A stretch of DNA of 64,000 nt from Pricia mediterranea (GTDB taxonomy: Bacteria > Bacteroidota > Bacteroidia > Flavobacteriales > Flavobacteriaceae): the NCBI RefSeq assembly GCF_032248455.1, contig NZ_JAVTTP010000001.1, positions 4,128,001-4,192,000 of the forward strand. Reading direction: 5' to 3'. The notes under the pieces are model-generated. The model searched no databases, was not told where the DNA came from, and saw only the letters and a list, made by a program, of their open reading frames with translations. Position numbers and translations under genes: made by a program. This document shows positions 53,086-62,335 of the stretch, piece by piece (the first letter of the stretch is position 1; every line of letters starts with the position of its first letter).

Positions 53086-55260
53086 ATGGTTCGTTTTTTA
53101 GTAGTAGCACTGTTTTTTGCCGCATCGTATCCCGCTTTATCCCAGAAAAAAAATGCTTCCTTTCGTCTTCACATCCGAAAGGCCACGGGTCCGATACAGA
53201 TCGACGGGGTAGGTGATGAACCGGCCTGGAAGGATGCCGACGTAGCCAAGGATTTTTTCATGGTGCTGCCGATGGATGATGGCAAGGCCGATGAGACGAC
53301 CGAGATTCGCATGACCTACGATGATACAAACCTGTACCTGTTGGCTACCTTTTACCATAAATTAAAGGGGGCATATTTCGTAGAGTCGCTGAGGCGGGAT
53401 TTTTCTTTCGGAAAGAACGATAATTTTTTGCTGTTTCTCGATCCCTTCAACAATCAGACCACGGGTTTTTCCTTTGGGGCGAATGCCTTCGGAGCCCAAT
53501 GGGACGGTACCATGTACAATGGCAGTACGGTTGATTTGAATTGGGACAGTAAGTGGATTTCCCGAACTACCCGCGACGGGGATAAGTGGGTCTTTGAAAT
53601 GGCCCTGCCCTTTAAGTCCATTCGCTATGAAGACGGGGTTTCCGAATGGGGCATCAACTTTAGTAGGCTGGATTTGAAATCCTCCGAAAAATCAAGCTGG
53701 ACGCCCGTTCCCAGACAGTTGCCTACGGCTTCCCTGGCACATACCGGTACCCTGGTATGGGATACGCCCCCGCCATCCCCGGGGCTGAACTTCTCGCTTA
53801 TTCCCTATGTTTTGGGAAGTGTGGGCAAAGACCTCGAAAACAATGCGGATGCGGATTACGATATTAAGGTGGGAGGCGATGCGAAATTCAGTCTTACCTC
53901 TTCCTTGAATTTGGACCTGACCGTGAACCCCGATTTCTCCCAAGTGGAAGTGGATCGGCAGATAACCAATCTAGATCGCTTCGAGCTCTTCTTTCCCGAA
54001 AAACGACAGTTCTTTTTAGAGAATGGCGATCTATTCGCGAATTTCGGTTACGAAACGATCCGTCCCTTTTTTTCGAGACGTATCGGGTTGGGCGTACCTA
54101 TCCATGCGGGAGCAAGGGTAAGTGGCAACCTTAATAATAAATGGCGCTTGGGCCTAATGGATATGCAGACCGCGAGCGTTGATGAAACGGGACTTCCCAG
54201 CCAAAACTTCGGGGTGCTTTCCCTGCAACGAAAGGTATTCGATAGGTCGAATATCGGCTTACTGTTCGTGAACAAGCAGTCCGTGAACTATCCCCGAGAA
54301 ACAGATTCGTTGAAGTCACTTTATCCAAAGTACAACCGCAACTTGGGCTTGGAATACAATTTGGCCTCTGCGGACAACCTGTGGAACGGGAAAGCCTTTT
54401 TCTTAAAATCATTCGCTCCCGACGATGGGGACAGCGGTTTTACCCAAGCAGCGCATCTGGAATACAAAAGCCGTAAATGGAGCTGGCGGATTCAAGAAGA
54501 ATGGGTGGGGGAAAACTACTCCGCCGAGGTAGGTTTCGTTCCTAGGATCGGATACGTAAACTTCAACGGGTATGTGGGCCGGCTGTTTTTTCCAAAAGAC
54601 GGGACGGTATTAAGTCATGGGCCACGCCTGAATGCCTCGTACTACTTCAACGAGAATTTCGGACGAACGGACAATACCAGCTTTTTGCAGTACATAGTGA
54701 ATTTTCGAAACCGAAGCGACCTGATGGTTTTTGTCTCCGATGACTACGTGGAATTATTGTCCCCCTTCGACCCGACCCAACTCGGCATAGCCCGATTGGA
54801 TCGCGGAACCGAGCACCAATGGAATGCGTTTGGCTGGGAATACGTGTCAAAGCCCCAAAGCCTGTTTACCTATGCCTTCGAAGGACGTATGGGCGGCTAT
54901 TATGCGGGAGGCAACCGGACCAGCGTGACCGGAGAGCTAGGCTATAGGTTTCAGCCTTACGTAAGCCTGAGCGCGGAGCTCAACTATAATCATATACGAT
55001 TGCCGGAGCCTTGGAATACCAACGAATTCTGGCTTATTGGCTCCGAAATCGATATTACGTTCACCAACAAGCTGTTCTTTGCCAATCTTTTCCAGTACAA
55101 CGAACAGACGAAAAACTTCAATTTGAACTCCCGCTTTCAATGGCGGTACAGTCCTGCGTCGGATCTCTTTTTGGTTTACACCAACAACTATTTTATCGAG
55201 CCTTTCGAAGGGCGTAACTGGGGGCTGACCCTAAAGTTCACCTATTGGTTCAACCGGTAG
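53086..55260 (+). CDS. DUF5916 outer-membrane protein with CBM9-like N-terminal domain
   Basis: 724 aa with a signal peptide (about 1-19). Residues about 25-215 are a CBM9-like/DOMON beta-sandwich (PIQIDGVGDEPAWKDADVAKDF, then NDNFLLFLDPF), and 250-724 are the DUF5916 beta-barrel, marked by LFFPEKRQFFLENGDLF. The last residues FTYWFNR are aromatic as in barrel proteins. Members lie in the outer membrane; ligands are unknown, and binding of sugars or heme is suggested only by the CBM9-like fold. Upstream gap of 213 bases with no clear promoter. Confidence 0.85.
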   Translation: MVRFLVVALFFAASYPALSQKKNASFRLHIRKATGPIQIDGVGDEPAWKDADVAKDFFMVLPMDDGKADETTEIRMTYDDTNLYLLATFYHKLKGAYFVESLRRDFSFGKNDNFLLFLDPFNNQTTGFSFGANAFGAQWDGTMYNGSTVDLNWDSKWISRTTRDGDKWVFEMALPFKSIRYEDGVSEWGINFSRLDLKSSEKSSWTPVPRQLPTASLAHTGTLVWDTPPPSPGLNFSLIPYVLGSVGKDLENNADADYDIKVGGDAKFSLTSSLNLDLTVNPDFSQVEVDRQITNLDRFELFFPEKRQFFLENGDLFANFGYETIRPFFSRRIGLGVPIHAGARVSGNLNNKWRLGLMDMQTASVDETGLPSQNFGVLSLQRKVFDRSNIGLLFVNKQSVNYPRETDSLKSLYPKYNRNLGLEYNLASADNLWNGKAFFLKSFAPDDGDSGFTQAAHLEYKSRKWSWRIQEEWVGENYSAEVGFVPRIGYVNFNGYVGRLFFPKDGTVLSHGPRLNASYYFNENFGRTDNTSFLQYIVNFRNRSDLMVFVSDDYVELLSPFDPTQLGIARLDRGTEHQWNAFGWEYVSKPQSLFTYAFEGRMGGYYAGGNRTSVTGELGYRFQPYVSLSAELNYNHIRLPEPWNTNEFWLIGSEIDITFTNKLFFANLFQYNEQTKNFNLNSRFQWRYSPASDLFLVYTNNYFIEPFEGRNWGLTLKFTYWFNR

Positions 55261-55338
55261 CTAAACCGATTGGCAATGGTAACCTGTTAAAAATGAATAA
55301 AAAAACCAATATTTTATTACCTTTAGTGCCAAACTTGT

Positions 55339-55360
55339 TATCAAAACGTTCGTTTTGATA
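55339..55360. promoter_or_regulatory. Perfect inverted repeat, operator candidate before the 2Fe-2S subunit
   Basis: TATCAAAACG-TT-CGTTTTGATA: 10-base perfect arms with a 2-base spacer, just 15 bases before the ATG. The size and shape resemble TetR- or MarR-type sites. The nearest -7 candidate is TACCTTTA (55318-55325, one mismatch), upstream of the repeat. No regulator gene is adjacent. Confidence 0.55.
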
Positions 55361-55374
55361 TAAATTATAACAAA

Positions 55375-55836
55375 ATGCCCAAATACATTTTAAATGTCAA
55401 TGGAACTCCGCATCCCGTAGAGACGAGTTCCGATACCCCGTTGCTGTGGGTTTTGCGGGACCACCTTAATATGGTCGGTACCAAATTCGGATGTGGTATC
55501 GCCCAATGCGGCGCCTGTACGGTGCATGTGGAGGGGAGTGCCACCCGAAGTTGTTCCCTCCCGGTCTCTTCCGCCGAAGGAAAAGAAATCGTAACCATAG
55601 AGGGGCTCTCCGAAGACGGTTCACATCCTGTACAGGAAGCCTGGAAAGAGGTTGACGTGCCTCAGTGCGGGTACTGTCAGGCAGGCCAAATTATGACGGC
55701 CTCGGCCTTCTTGGCCCAAAATAGGAATCCCACGGAAGCAGAAATCAAGAATGCCATGCACGGCAACATCTGTCGATGTGCAGCTTATAGCCGGATTCAA
55801 AAAGCGGTCGAGATCGCTGCCGGAAATATGGAGTGA
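55375..55836 (+). CDS. 2Fe-2S subunit of a molybdenum hydroxylase (isoquinoline 1-oxidoreductase alpha type)
   Basis: 153 aa. Plant-type [2Fe-2S] ligands are C40, C45, C48 and C60 (FGCGIAQCGAC); the second cluster in the helical C-terminal half is bound by C98, C101, C133 and C135 (QCGYCQAG, NICRC). It passes electrons from the Mo site to an external acceptor. There is no FAD subunit here, as expected for the two-subunit aldehyde/isoquinoline oxidoreductase type. An inverted repeat lies in front of it. Confidence 0.9.
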   Translation: MPKYILNVNGTPHPVETSSDTPLLWVLRDHLNMVGTKFGCGIAQCGACTVHVEGSATRSCSLPVSSAEGKEIVTIEGLSEDGSHPVQEAWKEVDVPQCGYCQAGQIMTASAFLAQNRNPTEAEIKNAMHGNICRCAAYSRIQKAVEIAAGNME

Positions 55837-56042
55837 CCCCACGGCCGATTAAAACAAATAATGTGCTTGTCAGCGGAATTAACCAGTTGCAGATTATGAC
55901 ATAAGACGGCAGTACATGACGTAGCACTTTAGCCGTTTCCATAAAAGAAGCGTTTTACTGAGATTTTCAGTCCTTTGTCATACAGTCTTGGGTCGGATTC
56001 GGGCTTCGAATAGGATAAGCATTAAATAAAATTCAAAAAACC

Positions 56043-58277
56043 ATGTCAACAAAAACTTCATCCCCGAGCTTTAGCAGAAGGGACTTTCTTCGTACCTCAT
56101 CCTTGGCGGGAGGAGGACTCCTTATCGGTTTCAATCTCTTTACGGCTTGCAAATCCGATGTTAAACCCCCTATTGACTTGGCAAATCTTAACTATAAGGA
56201 CTTCAATGCCTTTATAAAAATTGCAAAGAACGGGGCCGTCACTATCTTTTCTCCAAATCCCGAAATCGGGCAGGGCGTGAAAACCGCGATGCCCATGATT
56301 ATAGCCGAAGAGTTAAATGTCGCCTGGGATAAGGTGTTCGTACGGCAAGGTGTCCTCGATACCAATAATTATACCCGGCAGGTGGCAGGGGGCAGCCAAT
56401 CCATTCGATTTGGTTGGGATGCCCTGCGCCAGACGGGAGCGACCGCGAAGCAAATGTTGATGAACGCTGCGGCCGCCAGATGGCAGGTTGATGCTTCCGA
56501 GCTGTCCGTCAGCGATGGGGTGGTGACCAATGCTGCCGGAGAAAGCCTAGGGTACGGCGAACTGGTCGATGATGCGGCGAAGCTCGAGGTGCCCGAAGGG
56601 GTTACCCTCAAGGAGCCTAAGGACTATACCATTATCGGGACGGACCAGATTAACGTGGATATGGATAAAATTATCACTGGAAAGCCCTTATTCGGACTGG
56701 ACTATAAAGTAGATGGAATGGTCTACGCCGCCGTACTACGGCCGCCAGCATTCGGACAGGAGCTGGAATCCTTCGATGCGACCGATGCCAAGGCCATGCC
56801 GGGGGTTATCGATGTCATCAAAATTGGCGCAAAGGCAAGGACGCTTTTGGAGAAGGAAGAAGTGAATTGGACGGCCCAACTGAGTCCCAGTGAAAAGGTG
56901 GTGGTCATTGCAAAAACGACCTGGGAGGCCTTTCAAGCCAAAAAAGCCATCAAGGCCCAGTGGAAAGAGGCCTCCACTCTTGAAAGTACCGAGTACCAGG
57001 ACCAGAAATTGAACGAGCTACTAGACGGTAAGGACTTCACTACCCTACGGGAAGATGGTGATGTCAACAAGGCCTTTGCCCAAGCGGATATTGTTCTGGA
57101 ACAAACTTACGAATCTCCCTTTCTGCCCCATAATTGCATGGAGCCCATGAATTTTTTAGCGGATGTTACCAAGGATAAGATCCAGCTGGTAGGGCCCGTT
57201 CAAACCCCAGAAGATGCCGCAAATACGGTGTCGGAGCTGTTGGGACGCGACATTGGGGACATCCATTTGGAAATGACCCGACAGGGCGGCGGTTTCGGCC
57301 GGCGACTGTACGGGGATTTTGTTTACGAAGCCGCTGAGATCTCGGATACCATCGGAAAACCCGTTCAATTGGTATCCTCCCGGGAAGATGATATGACGAC
57401 CGGGGTGTACCGTCCCGCCATCAAATATCGGATCAAGGCCGCGATCAAAGACGGACAGTTAACGGGATACCAGTTAAAGGAAGCGGCGGTCAATGGAAAT
57501 ATGTACGGGCTCATCCCCAATTTCTTTCCTGCCGGTGCCATCGAAAATTATCGGGTAGACGTCGCCAACTATGATAGTAACATTACCACTGGGGCCTGGC
57601 GTGCGCCCTATACCAACTTTTTGGCCTATGCAGAGCAGAGTTTTTTCGATGAGATCGCCGAAGCAATGGAGGTGGACAAGGTGCAGCTCCGGCTCGATCT
57701 GCTGGAAAAAGTGAAGGGAACGACGGACGAGCGCATCCAATACGACCCAGAACGTTTACAGGGCGTATTGAAAATGGCCGTCGATAAGTCCGGATGGGGC
57801 AAGGCGCCCGAAGGCACCTATCAAGGAGTCGTTGCCTATTATTGCCACAACACCCACGTGGCCGAGGTGGCGGATGTACAGATCGAAAACGGGATGCCCG
57901 TGGTGAAAAAAGTGACCTGTGTGGTCGATTGTGGTATTGTAATCAATCCCTTAGGTGCCAACAATCAAATCGTCGGCGGGGTCATCGATGGAATCGGACA
58001 TGCCATGTACGGGCAGTTCGGGTTCAAAGATGGAGTTCCAACCTCCAATAACTATGACACCTATCGCCTGATCCGTATGAAGGAAGCTCCCGTCGTGGAC
58101 GCCTATATGATCCAGAACGAACTTTCTCCAACGGGACTCGGCGAACCGACCCTGCCTCCCGCTGGCGGGGCAGTTGCCAACGCCCTAAAGGCCGCTACCG
58201 GGAAACGCATCTACAAACAGCCGTTTATGGCAGATCCGGATTTTTGGAAAGTGCCGAACGAACAGATTTTAGGATAA
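56043..58277 (+). CDS. Molybdopterin-binding large subunit of the hydroxylase (Tat-exported)
   Basis: 744 aa. A twin-arginine signal (SRRDFLRTSSLAGGGLL) implies export after cofactor insertion, as for isoquinoline 1-oxidoreductase beta subunits. Mo-cofactor signatures are present: QGGGFGRRLYGD (about 415-426), GAWRAPYTNFLAY, and the catalytic Glu in GLGEPTLPPAGGA near the end. Substrates of this type are aromatic heterocycles or aldehydes; the real one is unknown. The 206-base gap after the 2Fe-2S gene is longer than normal for such pairs and holds no gene. xdhC and mocA follow for maturation. Confidence 0.88.
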   Translation: MSTKTSSPSFSRRDFLRTSSLAGGGLLIGFNLFTACKSDVKPPIDLANLNYKDFNAFIKIAKNGAVTIFSPNPEIGQGVKTAMPMIIAEELNVAWDKVFVRQGVLDTNNYTRQVAGGSQSIRFGWDALRQTGATAKQMLMNAAAARWQVDASELSVSDGVVTNAAGESLGYGELVDDAAKLEVPEGVTLKEPKDYTIIGTDQINVDMDKIITGKPLFGLDYKVDGMVYAAVLRPPAFGQELESFDATDAKAMPGVIDVIKIGAKARTLLEKEEVNWTAQLSPSEKVVVIAKTTWEAFQAKKAIKAQWKEASTLESTEYQDQKLNELLDGKDFTTLREDGDVNKAFAQADIVLEQTYESPFLPHNCMEPMNFLADVTKDKIQLVGPVQTPEDAANTVSELLGRDIGDIHLEMTRQGGGFGRRLYGDFVYEAAEISDTIGKPVQLVSSREDDMTTGVYRPAIKYRIKAAIKDGQLTGYQLKEAAVNGNMYGLIPNFFPAGAIENYRVDVANYDSNITTGAWRAPYTNFLAYAEQSFFDEIAEAMEVDKVQLRLDLLEKVKGTTDERIQYDPERLQGVLKMAVDKSGWGKAPEGTYQGVVAYYCHNTHVAEVADVQIENGMPVVKKVTCVVDCGIVINPLGANNQIVGGVIDGIGHAMYGQFGFKDGVPTSNNYDTYRLIRMKEAPVVDAYMIQNELSPTGLGEPTLPPAGGAVANALKAATGKRIYKQPFMADPDFWKVPNEQILG

Positions 58278-58290
58278 GATAATCGAGAAG

Positions 58291-59304
58291 GTGACCCACG
58301 AACTTAAAAAAATAGTCCAGGCCCATAAAAATGCAAAGGCCAGGAAGCTAAAGACCGTCCTAGCGACGGTCGTTGCTTTAGAAGGCTCCTCGTACCGAAG
58401 GCCGGGAGTGCGCATGCTCATCCGTGATGATGGTAAAACGGTCGGTGCGGTAAGCGGCGGCTGTGTCGAAAAAGAAATTGTGGAGCAGGCACAAGGAGTT
58501 TTTTCCGATGGCATTCCAAAAATGATGACCTACGACGGGAGGTACCGTCTGGGTTGTGAAGGCATCCTATATATTTTAATCGAACCCTTCGAACCTCAAT
58601 CGGACTTTTTCACAGCTTTTGGGAACATCCTCCTAAAACGCGAATCTTTTCCGGCAACTTGCTATTTTTCGCGATCGGAAGGTTCGAAGGGTTCCTACGG
58701 GTCCGTCTTTAGCTTCGACGGCAAGGAATTTCCCGTTCGCCCTTCATTTGCGGCAGACGCGAAGGCGGAACGTTTCGAGCAGCGATTGCAACCCTGTTTT
58801 AAGCTGATCATCATAGGGGCGGAGCACGATGCCGTGCAACTGTGTCTATTTGCTTCCCTGACCGGATGGGAGGTGACCGTGGTTGCCGGCGTATCCGAAG
58901 GGAAAGAGATTCAGGATTTTCCGGGAGCCGCAAGGTTTGTCCCCCTCGAACCTGAAATGCTGCCCGTAACGGACATTGATGAGCATACCGGGGTGATGGT
59001 CATGACGCATAGCTACGTCCGTGATCTCGCCTATCTCATGACGTTAAGGGATGCCCGGCCCGCCTATTTGGGGCTCTTAGGACCCGCAAGCAGAAGGGAA
59101 AGACTGTTGGGGGATTTTATCGAACGCCATCCCGAAGTGTCCGATAGGTTTATCGATGGCATACACGGACCGGCCGGACTCAATATCGGTGCAGTGACGG
59201 CCCAGGAAATCGCGCTCGCCATTCTGGCCGAAATACTATCCGTCACGAGGGACCATAAGCCCGTCATGCTGAAGAACAAGTCCGGCAGAATCCACAATCA
59301 ATGA
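58291..59304 (+). CDS. XdhC-type molybdenum cofactor maturation protein
   Basis: 337 aa with a GTG start. The N-terminal XdhC/CoxI domain has GSSYRRPGVRMLIRDDG and AVSGGCVEKE; the C-terminal Rossmann-like domain begins KLIIIGAEHDAVQLCLFASL (about 172-191). XdhC binds Mo cofactor, has it sulfurated, and inserts it into the hydroxylase. It starts 13 bases after the hydroxylase stop, and its stop overlaps the mocA-like start by 4 bases, so the three are one operon. Confidence 0.9.
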   Translation: MTHELKKIVQAHKNAKARKLKTVLATVVALEGSSYRRPGVRMLIRDDGKTVGAVSGGCVEKEIVEQAQGVFSDGIPKMMTYDGRYRLGCEGILYILIEPFEPQSDFFTAFGNILLKRESFPATCYFSRSEGSKGSYGSVFSFDGKEFPVRPSFAADAKAERFEQRLQPCFKLIIIGAEHDAVQLCLFASLTGWEVTVVAGVSEGKEIQDFPGAARFVPLEPEMLPVTDIDEHTGVMVMTHSYVRDLAYLMTLRDARPAYLGLLGPASRRERLLGDFIERHPEVSDRFIDGIHGPAGLNIGAVTAQEIALAILAEILSVTRDHKPVMLKNKSGRIHNQ

Positions 59305-59891
59305 ACTCTCCCAAAAATATAGCGGTGCTCATTCTGGCCGCTGGGGCTTCCTCCCGAATGGGTCTGGTCAAGCAATTGCTACCTTGGAAAGATACTACCT
59401 TGTTGGGCCAGACCATCCAAACGGCTACCGCTTCCGATGCCGCTTCGGTGACGGTCGTATTGGGGGCGAACGCGGCATCCATCCGAAATGGGATCGCGAA
59501 ATTTGAAGTGGGCATCGTCGAGAATTCGGACTGGTCTGCGGGCCTCGGGAGTTCCATCGCCCGCGGCACGGACTATCTAACTGATAAAGATAACAAACCG
59601 GACGGTATTTTAATGATGCTAGCGGACCAGCCCCTAATAGATACGGTCTATCTCAACACGATGATGGTCGCCTTTGAACGGGGGCAGCGGCCGATCGTGG
59701 CCACGAGGTACGAAAACAGGGCCGGGGTGCCCGCCTTGTTTTCGGCATCCTTGTTTGAAGAATTGATGGCATTGGAGAACGATTCTGGGGCGAAAGATAT
59801 TATCGAAGAACATGATGTATTGGTTCTGGATTCCGAGGGAATTACGGTGGACATCGATACAAAATCGGACTACGAGAAGTTAAACCATTAG
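59301..59891 (+). CDS. MocA-like molybdenum cofactor cytidylyltransferase
   Basis: 196 aa. The nucleotidyltransferase signature LAAGASSRMGLVKQLLPW (about 11-28) and MLADQPLID (about 97-105) match MocA/MobA-type GT-A folds. Probably adds CMP to the Mo cofactor for the adjacent hydroxylase, since such hydroxylases commonly need the dinucleotide form. It begins with an ATGA overlap on xdhC, so translation is coupled. Confidence 0.88.
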   Translation: MNSPKNIAVLILAAGASSRMGLVKQLLPWKDTTLLGQTIQTATASDAASVTVVLGANAASIRNGIAKFEVGIVENSDWSAGLGSSIARGTDYLTDKDNKPDGILMMLADQPLIDTVYLNTMMVAFERGQRPIVATRYENRAGVPALFSASLFEELMALENDSGAKDIIEEHDVLVLDSEGITVDIDTKSDYEKLNH

Positions 59892-59908
59892 TTTTATTGG
59901 AGTTATTC

Positions 59909-59966
59909 AAGTGTTTTAAATCGAGATTAATAGATTCTATTTTATTCTTGGTTCAAAACACTTTTT
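59909..59966 (+). terminator. Weak hairpin after the mocA-like gene
   Basis: AAGTGTTTT (59909-59917) and AAAACACTT (59955-59963) can pair over a loop of about 37 bases, followed by a short T-run. The large loop makes it a doubtful terminator. Confidence 0.35.
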
Positions 59967-60073
59967 AACAATAGCGCCCTGTTACTTCATCCTTGCGAAA
60001 ATGGTTCTTCAGTGATAGTATTTCCGCTGGACTTGATTCTAAATATTGTATTTTCGAAGGATAAGAATGAACC

Positions 60074-62185
60074 ATGAACTTTCGCATACCGAGTCTCCTT
60101 GGTGCTTATCTTGTCCTCTTTTTCCTATGTCTTTTTTCATGTAAGGAGAGCAAGGACGAAAAACCCGATGTCTCCCACAAGTACTCCAACGCCCTGGTCG
60201 ATGAGACCAGTCCCTATCTACTGCAACACGCTCACAATCCCGTCAACTGGCGGCCGTGGAGCCAAGAGGCCCTGAAGGACGCCGAAAAAGAGAACAAACT
60301 TGTGTTGGTCAGCATCGGCTATTCTTCCTGCCATTGGTGCCATGTCATGGAAGAGGAAACTTTTGAAGACGAAGCCGTGGCCAAGATCATGAACGACAAC
60401 TTTATCAATATCAAGGTCGATCGGGAAGAGCGGCCCGATGTCGATCAGGTCTATATGACCGCCTTGCAGCTGATCTCTGGCAACGGCGGATGGCCCTTGA
60501 ACGTCATTACCCTGCCCAATGGCAAGCCGCTCTACGGCGGCACCTATCACACCAAGGAACAGTGGACCGAGGTATTGAAAAAAATAAGCGACCTGTACCA
60601 TAACGATCCGGCGAAAGCGGCCGAATACGCCGATATGGTGGCTGCCGGTATTGCCGAGGCCAATCTCATCGAGCCGGCCAAGGATACCGAGGGTCTCACA
60701 GAGGAAACTGTGCGGACAAGCGTTGATAAATGGAAACCGAATTGGGACCCGAAGGAGGGCGGGGATAAGGGAGTCCAAAAATTTATGATTCCGGGAAATC
60801 TGGATTTTTTACTGGATTATGCCCTCTTGACCGGAGATGATAGTGCCAAAGACCACGTGCGGCTTACGTTGGACAAGATGGCTTCCGGGGGGATTTACGA
60901 CCAGCTCGAAGGTGGATTTTTCCGCTATAGCACTGATGCCTTTTGGAAAGTCCCCCATTTCGAGAAAATGCTCTACGACAACGCGCAATTGATCAGTCTG
61001 TACGCCAAAGCATACCAAATCTTCAAAGACCCGCAGTACAAAACTGTCGTTTTCGAGACCATTGCATTTTTAAAACGGGAAATGAAGAATCCCGCCGGCG
61101 GCTACTACGCGGCCCTAAACGCCGACAGCGAGGGAGAGGAGGGCAAGTTCTATGTATGGCGAAAGCAGGAACTGAAATCCATCCTAGGAAACGATTTCGA
61201 CCTTTTTGCATCCTATTACAGCATCGGATCCGAGGCCACGTGGGAAGACGGAAAGTACATCCTTTACAAAACAATGGACGATCCGACCTTTACCAAAGCA
61301 CATGGCTTAGGTCAAAACGAACTTAAAGCTGCTAAACAGGAATGGCACGATAAACTGCTAAAAATCAAGGATAAAAGAACCAGACCCTCCACCGACGATA
61401 AAATCATTACCTCGTGGAACGCCCTGCTGATCAACGGTTTTGTAGATGCCTACGAAGCCTTCGGACAACAGAAGACTTTGGATGAGGCAATGGCCCTCTT
61501 CGAATTTATCCTGAACAATTCCTATCAAGATGGCGCCCTTGTGCACACCTATAAGAAGGGAGGTCGCCAAAAAGAGGGATTTTTAGAAGATTATTCCTTT
61601 TTGGCCAGCGCCTCACTAAAGCTCTACAGCGCGACCATGGACAACGCATACCTCGATTTCGCCCAAGAGTTGACCCACGAGGCCGAAACCCTGTTTTTCG
61701 ATGACGCCTCTGGCATGTACCGGTATAACCAAAACGACCTACTGATAGCCAAGATCATCAAGACCGATGATGGCGTGCTGCCATCGCCCAATGCCGTCAT
61801 GGCACACAATCTCTTTGTGCTCGGCCATATTGAATACGACACCGAATACAACGATAAGGCCCAAAGGATGCTTTCGGCCATGCTGCCCATGATTACCGAG
61901 CACGCCCCCAGTTATTCGAAATGGAACGCCCTTTTGCTTCATACGGCCTACCCGTATTATGAAGTTGCCGTAGTGGGCAAAAAAGCGGGGCCCCTTGTCG
62001 CGGATTTACTCCGAAACTATGTGCCGAACACCTTGGTTATCGGTAGTACTGCCGAGAGCGACCTTCCCCTGTTCAAAGACCGGTATTTCGATGACGGCAC
62101 CTTTATATATGTCTGTAGGAATACGACCTGCAAACTGCCGGTGGAAACGGTGGAGAGGGCATTGGCACAGTTAAAAAATTTTTGA
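60074..62185 (+). CDS. DUF255/YyaL-type protein with thioredoxin-fold N-terminus (lipoprotein)
   Basis: 703 aa. Lipoprotein signal with cysteine in LFSCKESK (about 23). The DUF255 thioredoxin-like domain has [16 protein letters not shown] (about 90-105), a CxxC-type pair, and [22 protein letters not shown]. After about residue 230 there is an alpha/alpha toroid like a glycoside hydrolase ([35 protein letters not shown]). Homologues are known as thymidylate-kinase-neighbour YyaL or human SPATA20. The role is unknown; a disulfide or epimerase-like activity has been guessed. Separate gene, no clear promoter. Confidence 0.88.
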   Translation: MNFRIPSLLGAYLVLFFLCLFSCKESKDEKPDVSHKYSNALVDETSPYLLQHAHNPVNWRPWSQEALKDAEKENKLVLVSIGYSSCHWCHVMEEETFEDEAVAKIMNDNFINIKVDREERPDVDQVYMTALQLISGNGGWPLNVITLPNGKPLYGGTYHTKEQWTEVLKKISDLYHNDPAKAAEYADMVAAGIAEANLIEPAKDTEGLTEETVRTSVDKWKPNWDPKEGGDKGVQKFMIPGNLDFLLDYALLTGDDSAKDHVRLTLDKMASGGIYDQLEGGFFRYSTDAFWKVPHFEKMLYDNAQLISLYAKAYQIFKDPQYKTVVFETIAFLKREMKNPAGGYYAALNADSEGEEGKFYVWRKQELKSILGNDFDLFASYYSIGSEATWEDGKYILYKTMDDPTFTKAHGLGQNELKAAKQEWHDKLLKIKDKRTRPSTDDKIITSWNALLINGFVDAYEAFGQQKTLDEAMALFEFILNNSYQDGALVHTYKKGGRQKEGFLEDYSFLASASLKLYSATMDNAYLDFAQELTHEAETLFFDDASGMYRYNQNDLLIAKIIKTDDGVLPSPNAVMAHNLFVLGHIEYDTEYNDKAQRMLSAMLPMITEHAPSYSKWNALLLHTAYPYYEVAVVGKKAGPLVADLLRNYVPNTLVIGSTAESDLPLFKDRYFDDGTFIYVCRNTTCKLPVETVERALAQLKNF

Positions 62186-62335
62186 AGTCGTGATGTGGAG
62201 TACAGAACAATCAGAGGCTATCCACTAAAAGGTGGGTTTCAAAAGTTCCATTGAATCCTTCATTGCCAAAATTTTTTAGCGTTTCAGACTTTTAATTTTT
62301 AACTTGTCTGCCGAATTGAATAAAATAACCAAGCT

